Below, in pieces: positions 26,072-33,333 of a stretch of DNA of 46,991 bases. Source of the stretch: Pseudomonadota bacterium (lineage in GTDB: Bacteria > Myxococcota_A > Polyangia > Polyangiales > JAFGIB01); NCBI GenBank assembly GCA_017881185.1, contig JADGRE010000018.1:1-46991 (forward strand), written 5' to 3'. The translations under genes and the position numbers were made by a program. The notes under the pieces are model-generated. The model did not search any database. It was not told the origin of the DNA and saw only the letters and a program-made list of their open reading frames with translations. The stretch's first letter is position 1; each line of letters opens with the position of its first letter.

Positions 26072-26740
26072 ATGGACGACAAAGCGACCAGTAATAACCA
26101 GGCCCGCGTTCCAGGGTTGCGCGAGCGCAAGAAGGCCGACCTCAAGCGTCGCATCGCGGACGCGGCGATCGCGCTGATTCGCGAGCGCGGCTACGAGGGC
26201 ACCACCATCGACGAGATCGTCCGCCGCGTCGACGTCAGTCAACCGACCTTCTACAAGTACTACCCGAGCAAGGACGCGATCCTGCGAGAGCACGCGCTCA
26301 CGGGTTTTGCCGTGCTGCTCACGGATGAGCTCGCGCGCTCGGGCAGTATCGTGGTGCGCATGCGCAGGTTCTTGCGCGCGGTGGCCGAGCAGATGAATGC
26401 CGATCGGCGGCTCTGGTACGCCATCGCCATCTCGAACGCCTACAACCCCATTCGCGACCCGGAGCTGCTGTCGTCCAACGACGCGGCCACGCGTGGGCTC
26501 GAGCTGACCATCGAAGAGGGCCAGCGTCAGGGCGAATTCACGCTGGCGTACCCGGCGCGGCGCCTGGCCTCGCTGCTCGAAGGCATCATGTTCCGGGTGT
26601 GCTTGGAATGGGGCGCCAGCTTCCCGAACGCGCACGCACTGACCGACACCGTCGACGAGGGCTTCGACCTGTTCCTGCGGGCCGCGAGCCCACAGCCTGG
26701 CGACAAGCCGAACAGGCCCGCACGCACGCCCAAGCGCTGA
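26072..26740 (+). CDS. TetR-family regulator of the lipid-oxidation locus
   Basis: A 222-residue regulator. The N-terminal TetR HTH is seen at about 16-62 (IADAAIALIRERGYEGTTIDEIVRRVDVSQPTFYKYYPSKDAIL), and the C-terminal ligand domain is helical with 'RRLASLLEGIMFRVCLEW'. The ATG at 26072 is preceded by AGGGA 7 bases upstream; the longer in-frame start at 25982 would run through the operator region and is rejected. TetR proteins next to desaturases and alcohol oxidases usually respond to acyl chains or related lipids. Candidate sites lie upstream of itself and over the GMC operon promoter. Confidence 0.9.
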   Translation: MDDKATSNNQARVPGLRERKKADLKRRIADAAIALIRERGYEGTTIDEIVRRVDVSQPTFYKYYPSKDAILREHALTGFAVLLTDELARSGSIVVRMRRFLRAVAEQMNADRRLWYAIAISNAYNPIRDPELLSSNDAATRGLELTIEEGQRQGEFTLAYPARRLASLLEGIMFRVCLEWGASFPNAHALTDTVDEGFDLFLRAASPQPGDKPNRPARTPKR

Positions 26741-26826
26741 GCGATCTGCTGGCCGCGCGAGCAGGCGCTCGTGGTAAGAAGTGAGCGGTGACGATTGACC
26801 CGGGACGCGCGTCGCACACCTACTGA

Positions 26827-26844
26827 CGGATGCACGCACATCCG
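26827..26844. promoter_or_regulatory. Dyad upstream of the TlpA gene
   Basis: CGGATG-N6-CATCCG is a perfect 6-bp inverted repeat in the 197-base gap before the redox operon. A TTGACC (26795-26800) lies upstream but lacks a well-spaced -10. It may be an operator or a weak terminator of the TetR gene. Confidence 0.3.
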
Positions 26845-26937
26845 GCCACTAATACCGGATCGTCCTCGAAAGGGGGCAGCGCAGCGTCCGACGGGTGTGG
26901 ACAATGCGTGGCCTCGCAACCTCCGGAGACAAGAATC

Positions 26938-27471
26938 ATGGCAGCGAAGTTGGAACGACGCGGTCTGCAGCGCTGGACGGCGCTCCCACGTTTGGTTGGC
27001 GCGCTGATCGCGCTCGGTTTGCTGGTCGCGGGCTCCGCGTTCGCGCTCGATGCCGGCAAGCCTGCGCCCGAGGTCAGCGGCCAAGACCTGACCGGCAAGC
27101 CGGTGTCGTTGTCGTCGTTGCGCGGCAAGGTCGTCATCGTCGACTTCATGGCGTCGTGGTGCGGACCCTGCAAAGAAGAGCTGCCATTGCTCAACAAGCT
27201 GTACTTGAAGCACCGCGCGGCGGGCCTGGTCGTGCTCGGTGTGAGCGTGGACGAGAAGGTTGAGAACCTGCAGAAGTTCATCAAGCAGGTGCCGGTCGCG
27301 TTCTCCGTGCTGCACGACAGTGCGCACAAGGCTGCGGCCAGCTACTCGCCGTCGCGCATGCCGTCGTCGTTCATCGTCGACAAGCAAGGCGTGGTTCGCT
27401 TCGTGCACGGCGGCTTCCGTGCGGGCGATGAGAAGATCATCGAGAACGAAGTGGTCGGGCTGCTGCACTGA
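26938..27471 (+). CDS. TlpA-type periplasmic thioredoxin, first gene of the redox operon
   Basis: A 177-residue exported thioredoxin. The signal peptide (ALIALGLLVAGSAFA) is followed by a TlpA/ResA fold with active site WCGPC (Cys75, Cys78), the GVSVDE insert region and the cis-proline loop SRMPSSF. Such proteins reduce or exchange disulfides in periplasmic partners, often for cytochrome c or copper-site maturation. ATG 26938 has GGAG about 10 bases upstream; the longer frame from 26830 lacks a signal at its start. It leads a plus-strand operon containing DUF3570, DUF4266 and DsbD genes, so DsbD is the likely electron source. Confidence 0.88.
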   Translation: MAAKLERRGLQRWTALPRLVGALIALGLLVAGSAFALDAGKPAPEVSGQDLTGKPVSLSSLRGKVVIVDFMASWCGPCKEELPLLNKLYLKHRAAGLVVLGVSVDEKVENLQKFIKQVPVAFSVLHDSAHKAAASYSPSRMPSSFIVDKQGVVRFVHGGFRAGDEKIIENEVVGLLH

Positions 27472-27482
27472 GTCCATCCGAC

Positions 27483-28715
27483 GTGAGCAGGAACGCAAAC
27501 CCAGACGAGTCGCTCCGTCGCGCGGCTCGTGGCCCCGGAACGAACGTGCCCCGCCCTGTGTCGGGCGACGGCCGTGCGCGCTGCGGCCTCTTGGGTGTGC
27601 CGTTGGGTGTGCCGTTGGGTGTGCCGTTGGGCGTGCTCTTGGCGTGCTGTCTATTCGTTGCTCCGCCGGCGAGCGCCGACGACTTGGCAACTTCGCTCTA
27701 CCTGCGCACCGACTCCGACTCCACCACCGTCATCTCGCCGCGCGCGCGCATGGGCAAACGCTTCGGTGATGCGACCGAAGTCGACGCCACGTATGCAGCT
27801 GACGTGTGGACCAGCGCATCCATCGACATCCGTACCTCGGCGTCGGTGCGTCCGGTCACCGAACAGCGCGACGAAATCGATCTGTCGTTCACGCACGAGC
27901 TCAACAGCGACCTCACCCTCAACGGGGCCTACCGCTTCTCGAAGGAGAACGACTACCTCTCGCACGGTCTGACCGCCGGTGGCTCGTACAGCTTCGCGAA
28001 CAACGCAGCCACGCTCGATCTCGGGCTGCACGCCATCGCCGACAGCGTAGGTCGTTCGGGCGACACCGCGTTTTCGCGCGGCCTGGGCACCGTCGACACG
28101 CGCTTGGCCTTCACGCAGGTGCTCGACCCGGTCAGCATCCTGCAATTCACCTACGAGCTGGCGCTGAACAACGGCTATCAAGCGAGCCCCTACCGTTTCG
28201 TGGGCATCGGTGGCACGGGCTTCGGGTGCGTGGCCGCGGTGCAGTGCTTGCCGGAGCACGTGCCGGACTCGCGCACGCGCCATGCGCTGGCAGTGCTCGT
28301 GCGCCGCGCGTTCAGTGACACGGTGTCACTCGGCCTCAACTACCGCTACTACTTCGACGACTGGAGTCTCGGCTCGCACACCGTGCTGGCGAACCTCGGC
28401 TGGAACGTGGCCGAAGCTTCCACGCTGGCGCTGCGCTACCGCTTCTACACGCAGGGCGCGGTCAACTTCTATCAGCAGCGTTACCTGACGCTGCCCACGC
28501 CCGCGCAGTACACCACACGCGATCGCGAGCTCTCGGCCCTGTCGTACCACCGCATCAGCGCCGACATCGATCACGAGTTCCCGCTCGAGGGTGGCGCGAC
28601 CAAGCTCACCGGCACGTTCAGCCTCGGCGGCAGCTTCTTCAACTACAGCCAGTTCGTCGGGCTCACGAGCATCACTGCGCTCGAAGTCACCTTTGCCCTG
28701 GTGCTGCACAAATGA
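27483..28715 (+). CDS. DUF3570 family outer-membrane beta-barrel protein
   Basis: Up to 410 residues. After the signal, the protein consists of alternating amphipathic strands (for example TNEIDLSFTHELN-like and LGLNYRYYFDDWSLG segments), ending in a strand with a hydrophobic end, as DUF3570 barrels do. This family is typically encoded next to DUF4266, as here. GTG at 27483 or GTG at 27546 may be the start; the second has GGAA 7 bases upstream and gives a more normal signal peptide. The hydrophobic core of the signal is encoded by a 12-bp tandem repeat (LGVP units). It probably forms an outer-membrane pore or docking barrel for its neighbours. Confidence 0.8.
   Translation: MSRNANPDESLRRAARGPGTNVPRPVSGDGRARCGLLGVPLGVPLGVPLGVLLACCLFVAPPASADDLATSLYLRTDSDSTTVISPRARMGKRFGDATEVDATYAADVWTSASIDIRTSASVRPVTEQRDEIDLSFTHELNSDLTLNGAYRFSKENDYLSHGLTAGGSYSFANNAATLDLGLHAIADSVGRSGDTAFSRGLGTVDTRLAFTQVLDPVSILQFTYELALNNGYQASPYRFVGIGGTGFGCVAAVQCLPEHVPDSRTRHALAVLVRRAFSDTVSLGLNYRYYFDDWSLGSHTVLANLGWNVAEASTLALRYRFYTQGAVNFYQQRYLTLPTPAQYTTRDRELSALSYHRISADIDHEFPLEGGATKLTGTFSLGGSFFNYSQFVGLTSITALEVTFALVLHK
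27591..27638 (+). repeat. 12-bp tandem repeat inside the DUF3570 signal peptide
   Basis: Three perfect copies of TTGGGTGTGCCG (27591-27626) and a degenerate fourth. Each unit adds Leu-Gly-Val-Pro to the signal core and keeps the frame, so slippage would change signal length without breaking the gene. Confidence 0.9.
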
Positions 28716-30094
28716 GCCGCATCATGCGCACATTTGTCGGGTTCGTGCAGCTGACTGCGGCGTTGCTGGCGGTGTCGTGGCTTTGGGCATCGCCTGCAGC
28801 GGCGGGCTTCGCGCCGCGCTTGCTCGTGGTGCGCGGGCCGGATGTTCCCGCTTCCGTTCGCAGCGACGCCACCGAGGCGCTGTCTAGCGTCGGCGAGCCG
28901 GTCGACAGCGGCGAGTACCTGCAGGCGGCTCGCGATCAAGGGTTGCCGCCCACGAGCGAAGATGCGCTGCAGACCTTGGGTCCGGCGCAGTACGTCACGA
29001 TGATCGTCGTCATCGAGGGTACGGGAGCGGGCCAGCTGCACCTCACCTACCGTGAAGGCCACGGCGGCACGCCGGTCTTGCAGCAAGAGGTGGCCTATCG
29101 CGGCAAGCACTTGTCGGCCCAGGCGCAGGCCCAGATCTCCGAAGCCGCGCAGCAGGCGCTCGACCAGGTGCGCGGCAAGCCCTCCGTGCGCGCGCCCGCA
29201 GCTGCACCCGCACCAGCGCCGAGCAGTCCGTCGCGCTTCAGCAGCGGGCGCTTCGGGCGCCCGGCGGCGCAGCCAGAGCCCGTGCCCCCACAAGAAGAGC
29301 CGATGCCGATGGCGCCTGCAGCCGCGCCCGAGCCGGGCTTCGGCGCCGAGTCGTCAGCTGCACCGGAGGCAGCGGCCATGGCCGAGACGGGGGCACCGAG
29401 CGAGAATCGGCCGCTCGACGCCGGGCTCGATCTGGGCCTGGGCATCGGCACGCGCGACGTGCGGCTACCGAGCAGCGCGGGCGATCGCACCTTCAACGGC
29501 GGCCCGTTCCCGAGCTTCGCCATCGCCGTGCATGCCGAATCGGCGCTGAGCGACCACGTGCTGTTCGGCGCGCGCGTCCGCTACGACAGCTCGCTCGGCC
29601 TGGTCGCGCACGAGAAACCTGCCAACGGCGCCATGAAAGACACCTCGGTGCGCGCTAGCCGCGTCGAGCTCGGCGTGACGCCGGGGCTGCGCTTCACCAA
29701 GTCCAAGGACAGCGTGGTGCTCGGCGCATTCGTTGGTTGGGGCATCCGCGGCCTGCGGCCCGTCATCGATCTGAGCATCCCCGGGTACATGCTGCACGGG
29801 CCCATGCTGCGCGCCGAGCTGCGCATCCCCATCGCTTCGGGCAAGGTGGTGCTGCGCCTGGCACCCGAGCTGCACGGCCTGGTGTACGTGAGCGGGGCCT
29901 TGCAGACCGTGGGAGACGCCGGTAGCGGCGGGCTCGCCGTGGGTGCCGAGGCCAGTCTGCGCATCGCCGCGAGCGAGCTCATGGGCATCGAGTTTGCGTA
30001 CCGGGAGTCTCACGCCTCGGTAGCCACCGCCTGGGGCGTTCCGCTGACCGACGTCGAGCGGTTCGCCTCGCTCGCCGCCGTGGTGCAGTATTGA
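28712..30094 (+). CDS. Exported protein with Pro/Ala linker and C-terminal barrel-like domain, unknown function
   Basis: A 460-residue exported protein whose ATG overlaps the DUF3570 stop (ATGA). Signal peptide VQLTAALLAVSWLWASPAAA is followed by a small alpha/beta domain (about 35-155), a Pro/Ala/Glu-rich disordered linker (about 165-240), and a C-terminal 220 residues of alternating strands resembling a beta-barrel (DLGLGIGTRDVRL ... FAIAVHAESALSDHVLFGARVRYDSS ... VEFAYRESHASV). The N-terminal domain resembles the periplasmic nucleotide-like domains of myxobacterial surface proteins, but no family was assigned. It could link the periplasmic redox proteins to the outer membrane. Confidence 0.7.
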   Translation: MSRIMRTFVGFVQLTAALLAVSWLWASPAAAGFAPRLLVVRGPDVPASVRSDATEALSSVGEPVDSGEYLQAARDQGLPPTSEDALQTLGPAQYVTMIVVIEGTGAGQLHLTYREGHGGTPVLQQEVAYRGKHLSAQAQAQISEAAQQALDQVRGKPSVRAPAAAPAPAPSSPSRFSSGRFGRPAAQPEPVPPQEEPMPMAPAAAPEPGFGAESSAAPEAAAMAETGAPSENRPLDAGLDLGLGIGTRDVRLPSSAGDRTFNGGPFPSFAIAVHAESALSDHVLFGARVRYDSSLGLVAHEKPANGAMKDTSVRASRVELGVTPGLRFTKSKDSVVLGAFVGWGIRGLRPVIDLSIPGYMLHGPMLRAELRIPIASGKVVLRLAPELHGLVYVSGALQTVGDAGSGGLAVGAEASLRIAASELMGIEFAYRESHASVATAWGVPLTDVERFASLAAVVQY

Positions 30095-30110
30095 GGATCA
30101 GGTGATCGCC

Positions 30111-30368
30111 ATGTCGTACATCGTTTACACCACGTCCCGTCACCATCGCGCGCTAGCGGCGGCGTTGCGCTTGCTGGCCTTGGCCGCCCTGCTCTGGGGC
30201 GCCGGGTGCGCGACCGTCGCGCCCTACGAGCGTGAGCGCCTGGCGCGGCCCGACATGGAGCTCGGCCGCAACGGCGACGCGGAAGCGGGCCAAGAACACG
30301 CCGAGGCCTACCGCGAAGGCAGCAGTGGCGGCATGGGGTCGAGCGGTGGCGGCTGTGGTTGCAACTGA
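30111..30368 (+). CDS. DUF4266 family lipoprotein ending in Gly-Gly-Gly-Cys-Gly-Cys-Asn
   Basis: An 85-residue lipoprotein: lipobox WGAGC with Cys33, giving a mature peptide of only 53 residues. The sequence VAPYERERLARPDMEL, a Glu/His-rich middle (EAGQEHAEAYREG) and the tail SSGGGCGCN match the DUF4266 pattern. The only cysteines besides the lipid anchor are Cys82 and Cys84, in a Cys-Gly-Cys arrangement that can form a strained disulfide or bind soft metals. It sits between the DUF3570/linker genes and DsbD. ATG 30111 has AGGTGA 5 bases upstream; GTG 30102 is an alternative. Its stop codon lies in the first unit of a 12-bp repeat. Confidence 0.82.
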   Translation: MSYIVYTTSRHHRALAAALRLLALAALLWGAGCATVAPYERERLARPDMELGRNGDAEAGQEHAEAYREGSSGGMGSSGGGCGCN

Positions 30369-30424
30369 CACGCGGACTGACACGCGGACTGACACGCGGA
30401 CTGACACGCGGACTGACACGCAGG
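30365..30424 (+). repeat. 12-bp tandem repeat between the DUF4266 and DsbD genes
   Basis: Four perfect copies of CTGACACGCGGA (30365-30412) and a fifth ending in CAGG, which starts the AGGAG ribosome-binding site of dsbD. Each unit holds an in-frame TGA for the DUF4266 gene, so stop codons are stacked. Copy-number change would alter the spacing between the two genes. Confidence 0.9.
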
Positions 30425-30432
30425 AGAAGCAC

Positions 30433-31779
30433 ATGCAGAAGACTCGAACACAGACCTCTTGGCTACGCCAAATCGCCGCCGCGGCGTCTGCGGCGCTCGT
30501 GCTGGTGCTCACGCAGGTCGCGCGCGCCGATACGCTGACCGACCTCGAGAAGCCGTTCACCGCGGCCTTGCAAGGTGGCAGCTTCGCCTACGCCCTGGTG
30601 CTCATCTTCTTCGCGGGCTTGGCCACTTCGCTCACGCCCTGCGTGTACCCGATGATCGCCATCACGGTGAGTGTGTTCGGCGCGCGCAACACGCAAAGTC
30701 GCCGCGAAGCCGCCATGCTCTCGACGGTGTTCGTGCTCGGCATCGCCGCGCTGTTCACGCCCCTGGGCCTCTTCGCTGCCACCACCGGCGGCGTGTTCGG
30801 TGCCGCGCTCGCGAGTCCGGTCGTGCTCATCGGCCTCGCCGTGCTCTTTCTCGCGCTGGCCGCCTCGATGTTCGGCGCGTTCGACATCGACTTGCCCGCA
30901 GGCCTCAAGAACCGACTCGCGATGGTCGGTGGCGTCGGCTACAAAGGCGCCTTCTTCATCGGCCTGTGCAGCGCGCTCATCGCCGCGCCGTGCACCGGCC
31001 CGGTGCTGGGTTTCCTGCTGACGTGGGTCGGCACCACCGGCAACGTGGCGTTCGGTGCGCTCGCGCTCTTCGTGTACGCGCTGGGCTTGGGGCTCTTGTT
31101 CTGGGTGGTCGGCACCTTCTCGGTGAGCTTGCCCAAGAGCGGACAGTGGCTCGAGTGGGTCAAGAGCGTGTTCGGCGTCGTCATGGTGGTGGCCGCGCTC
31201 TACTACCTGCGCGATCTCATTCCGGGCTTGATGGAGCTGCCCAAGCACACCTCGGGCTTCCTCGGCGCGAGCGCGCTGCTGCTGGTGCTCGGCATCGCCG
31301 TCGGTGCCATTCACCTGACCTTCCACGACCCGGGGGCCGTCGTGCGCACGCGCAAGGCCGCGGGTCTGGCGTTTGCCATCACGGGCCTGGCCGGCATGGT
31401 CGGTTACACGCAAGCGCTGCCCGCAGGCGCGAAGATCCAGTGGGGCGACGACTACAAAGTCGCGATGACGCGCGCCAAGAGCGAGAACAAGCCGCTGCTG
31501 GTCGACTTCAGCGCATCGTGGTGCGGCGCTTGTCAGGAGCTCGAGCACAACACCTTCTCCGACCCGCGCGTGGTCCGCGAAGGCGCGCGCTTCGTGCCCG
31601 TGCGCGTCGACCTCAGCCCCGGTAAAGATTCACCCGAGAAGCGGCAGATCCTTGCCAGTTACGCGCAGCGCGGGCTGCCGCTGGTGGTGCTGCACAAGCC
31701 GAGCGGCGAGGCCGCAGCGCGCGTCACGAGCTTCATGGCGCCGGACGAGTTGCTGGCCGTGATGCGCAACGTGCATTGA
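30433..31779 (+). CDS. dsbD: Thiol:disulfide interchange protein DsbD lacking the alpha domain
   Basis: A 448-residue membrane protein. The eight-segment DsbD/CcdA core has its reactive cysteines in SLTPCVYPMI (Cys70) and AAPCTGPVLGF (Cys187), followed by a periplasmic thioredoxin domain (DsbD gamma) with WCGAC (Cys364, Cys367). The N-terminal alpha domain that normally delivers electrons to partners is absent: the protein begins with a signal and enters TM1 by residue 50. Electrons from cytoplasmic thioredoxin would therefore go from the gamma domain directly to another protein; TlpA and the Cys-Gly-Cys lipoprotein of this operon are the obvious candidates. ATG 30433 has AGGAG 6 bases upstream. 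Confidence 0.9.
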   Translation: MQKTRTQTSWLRQIAAAASAALVLVLTQVARADTLTDLEKPFTAALQGGSFAYALVLIFFAGLATSLTPCVYPMIAITVSVFGARNTQSRREAAMLSTVFVLGIAALFTPLGLFAATTGGVFGAALASPVVLIGLAVLFLALAASMFGAFDIDLPAGLKNRLAMVGGVGYKGAFFIGLCSALIAAPCTGPVLGFLLTWVGTTGNVAFGALALFVYALGLGLLFWVVGTFSVSLPKSGQWLEWVKSVFGVVMVVAALYYLRDLIPGLMELPKHTSGFLGASALLLVLGIAVGAIHLTFHDPGAVVRTRKAAGLAFAITGLAGMVGYTQALPAGAKIQWGDDYKVAMTRAKSENKPLLVDFSASWCGACQELEHNTFSDPRVVREGARFVPVRVDLSPGKDSPEKRQILASYAQRGLPLVVLHKPSGEAAARVTSFMAPDELLAVMRNVH

Positions 31780-31810
31780 GCTGCTTGCAGGTTGCAGGCG
31801 TAGCGGCTCA

Positions 31811-31845
31811 CTGCCGCCGCTTCGCCACCTGCGCCCTGGCGGCAG
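31811..31845. terminator. Stem-loop between convergent redox genes
   Basis: CTGCCGCC (31811-31818) and GGCGGCAG (31838-31845) form an 8-bp stem with a 19-base loop in the gap between dsbD and the convergent CxxCH gene. It may terminate both; no T-tract is seen. Confidence 0.3.
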
Positions 31846-31856
31846 CGGCGCAGTCG

Positions 31857-32723
31857 TCAGCGTGCTGGCTTGCGCGCTGCGCGACGACGCGCGCGCACAC
31901 GCGCGCCACCGACAGCACCGACAGCGATCGCGATGCCGAGCAAGCTTGCCAGCGCAAGCCCACTGCCGTGCAGCGGGTGCGTGCGCACGTGCGTCACGGC
32001 GCAGCTCGTGGTCTCGCTCGAGGCGACCAGCGAGCGCGAGGAGGGCGAGCTGATCGCACGCGCGATCGCGGTCACGCCGTCGCCCGTGTTGTTGGCCATG
32101 CCGTCGGTTGCGACGACGCCGCCGGCCAGCCACACCGGGCCTGCGTCGAGCATCGGCGCCGTCCACAGGAAACGCAGCTGACGCGCGCCGCAGTCGGCCA
32201 TCTGCACGACGCTGCGCATGGTCATCGGGCTGGTCATGGTGGCGGGCGTGGTGACGGGCGTCACCATGCCTGCGCCGATGGGGTGCGCGGCGATCGCCGG
32301 CAGACATTGCTCGGAGATCGGCAGCTCGCTCGAGGGCGGCATCTTGATCGCACCGGCCGCGTTGCCCGTCTCGTCGGTGATCTCGAGCGCGAGTGAGACG
32401 TGATCGAGGCCGTCGGGCCAGTCGACCGTGACCTCGTAGGACGCGCCAGGTTGGTAGCCATCGAGTGGCAAGCCCAGAATGTGCAGCGGCGGGCCCTCGG
32501 CGCCTTGATGGCATACGCCGCAGGTGTAGCCGTCCGATGGCGACCCCGTGAAGTAGCGACCTTCACCGCCGCCGGCCTCCCCCATGACGGTCGCGATCGG
32601 TTGGGCGAACCTGGTCGGATCGGAGAACGCGTGCGCGGTGGCAGGCAGCACGGCGCCAGTGAGACCAAGCGGCAGCGCGAGCTGCAACCAAGCGTGGCGC
32701 AGGTAGGCTCGCTCTGGCTTCAT
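31857..32723 (-). CDS. Exported CxxCH protein with reelin/choice-of-anchor-like domain and C-terminal anchor
   Basis: A 288-residue protein with a signal peptide, then YTCGVCHQG with Cys68, Cys71 and His72, a CxxCH that could bind c-type heme or form a disulfide. It is followed by LDGYQPGASYEVTVDWPDGLDHVSLALEITDETGNAAG, resembling reelin or choice-of-anchor V domains in which the CxxCH precedes a 'Y.pG..Y.vtv' strand. The C-terminus has a hydrophobic segment (about 249-270) and a basic tail (RRRAARKPAR), a membrane anchor, without the cysteine of MYXO-CTERM signals. Its ATG overlaps the upstream Cx4CH gene stop. Confidence 0.75.
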   Translation of the reverse strand: MKPERAYLRHAWLQLALPLGLTGAVLPATAHAFSDPTRFAQPIATVMGEAGGGEGRYFTGSPSDGYTCGVCHQGAEGPPLHILGLPLDGYQPGASYEVTVDWPDGLDHVSLALEITDETGNAAGAIKMPPSSELPISEQCLPAIAAHPIGAGMVTPVTTPATMTSPMTMRSVVQMADCGARQLRFLWTAPMLDAGPVWLAGGVVATDGMANNTGDGVTAIARAISSPSSRSLVASSETTSCAVTHVRTHPLHGSGLALASLLGIAIAVGAVGGARVRARRRAARKPAR

Positions 32724-33283
32724 GGCGTGCCTCCACTGCTGCCGGCCTCAGACAGGCCACTGGCCGCGCCGGTCGCGGGCTGTGCCGGCGCGTTCGAGCT
32801 CTGCGCCCATTGCACGAGCAACATGTAGCGCGGGTCTTGCTTGGTGCGGTACACGTTGCGCCCGAACGCGTCGAGGCCTTTGTGCCCCTGGCCGCCGGCG
32901 CTGATCTCGAGTGGCTTGCGCAAGAGCAACGAATCGCTCGCGCCGGTCTCGCTGGTCGCGAGCATCGAGCGCGCCCGCTCGTAGGTGCGTAGTATCTCAT
33001 CGGGCGTCGCAGGGTCGTGCGGCTTGGTCGCCGGATCGAGGCGCGTGCGGCCCGGGCCCCAGACTTGGAAGAAGCGATGCTCGCCGCCGTGGCAGCCGGC
33101 GAACGCGCAGTCGCGCAGCAGCACCGGGTACACGGTGTTCTTGAACATGGTCGTGTCCGGTGACGGAACGGTGCCCGACCAAGTGTTCTTGTCACCGCAG
33201 GCGCTGAGCATCGCAAGCGCGAGCACAGCCACCACGCGGCGCACAACGGGACGCACAATTCTACAGCTGCGAGTGCACGACAT
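32720..33283 (-). CDS. Lipoprotein with Cx4CH motif
   Basis: A 187-residue lipoprotein: signal VVAVLALAMLSAC with Cys29 in the lipobox. DCAFAGCHGG follows with Cys59, Cys64 and His65, spacing Cx4CH rather than the usual CxxCH. A basic region and a mostly helical C-terminal tail with an Ala/Gln/Ser-rich end complete it. Cx4CH occurs in some c-type cytochromes but is uncommon; disulfide formation is another possibility. It overlaps the CxxCH gene by ATGA, so they are expressed together. Start ATG 33283 yields a correct signal; the longer frame to 33469 does not. Confidence 0.75.
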   Translation of the reverse strand: MSCTRSCRIVRPVVRRVVAVLALAMLSACGDKNTWSGTVPSPDTTMFKNTVYPVLLRDCAFAGCHGGEHRFFQVWGPGRTRLDPATKPHDPATPDEILRTYERARSMLATSETGASDSLLLRKPLEISAGGQGHKGLDAFGRNVYRTKQDPRYMLLVQWAQSSNAPAQPATGAASGLSEAGSSGGTP

Positions 33284-33333
33284 GGGATGCGTTGGAGCTA
33301 CAGAGCGTTGGGCGTGGCTGCTCACTGGGCTGC

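Noticed and set aside
30365-30424. Tandem repeat considered as a CRISPR-like array
   Set aside because: The 12-bp units are directly adjacent without spacers and no cas gene is near.
31857-32723. MYXO-CTERM sorting signal at the end of the CxxCH protein
   Set aside because: The hydrophobic helix and Arg tail fit, but the characteristic cysteine before the helix is missing.
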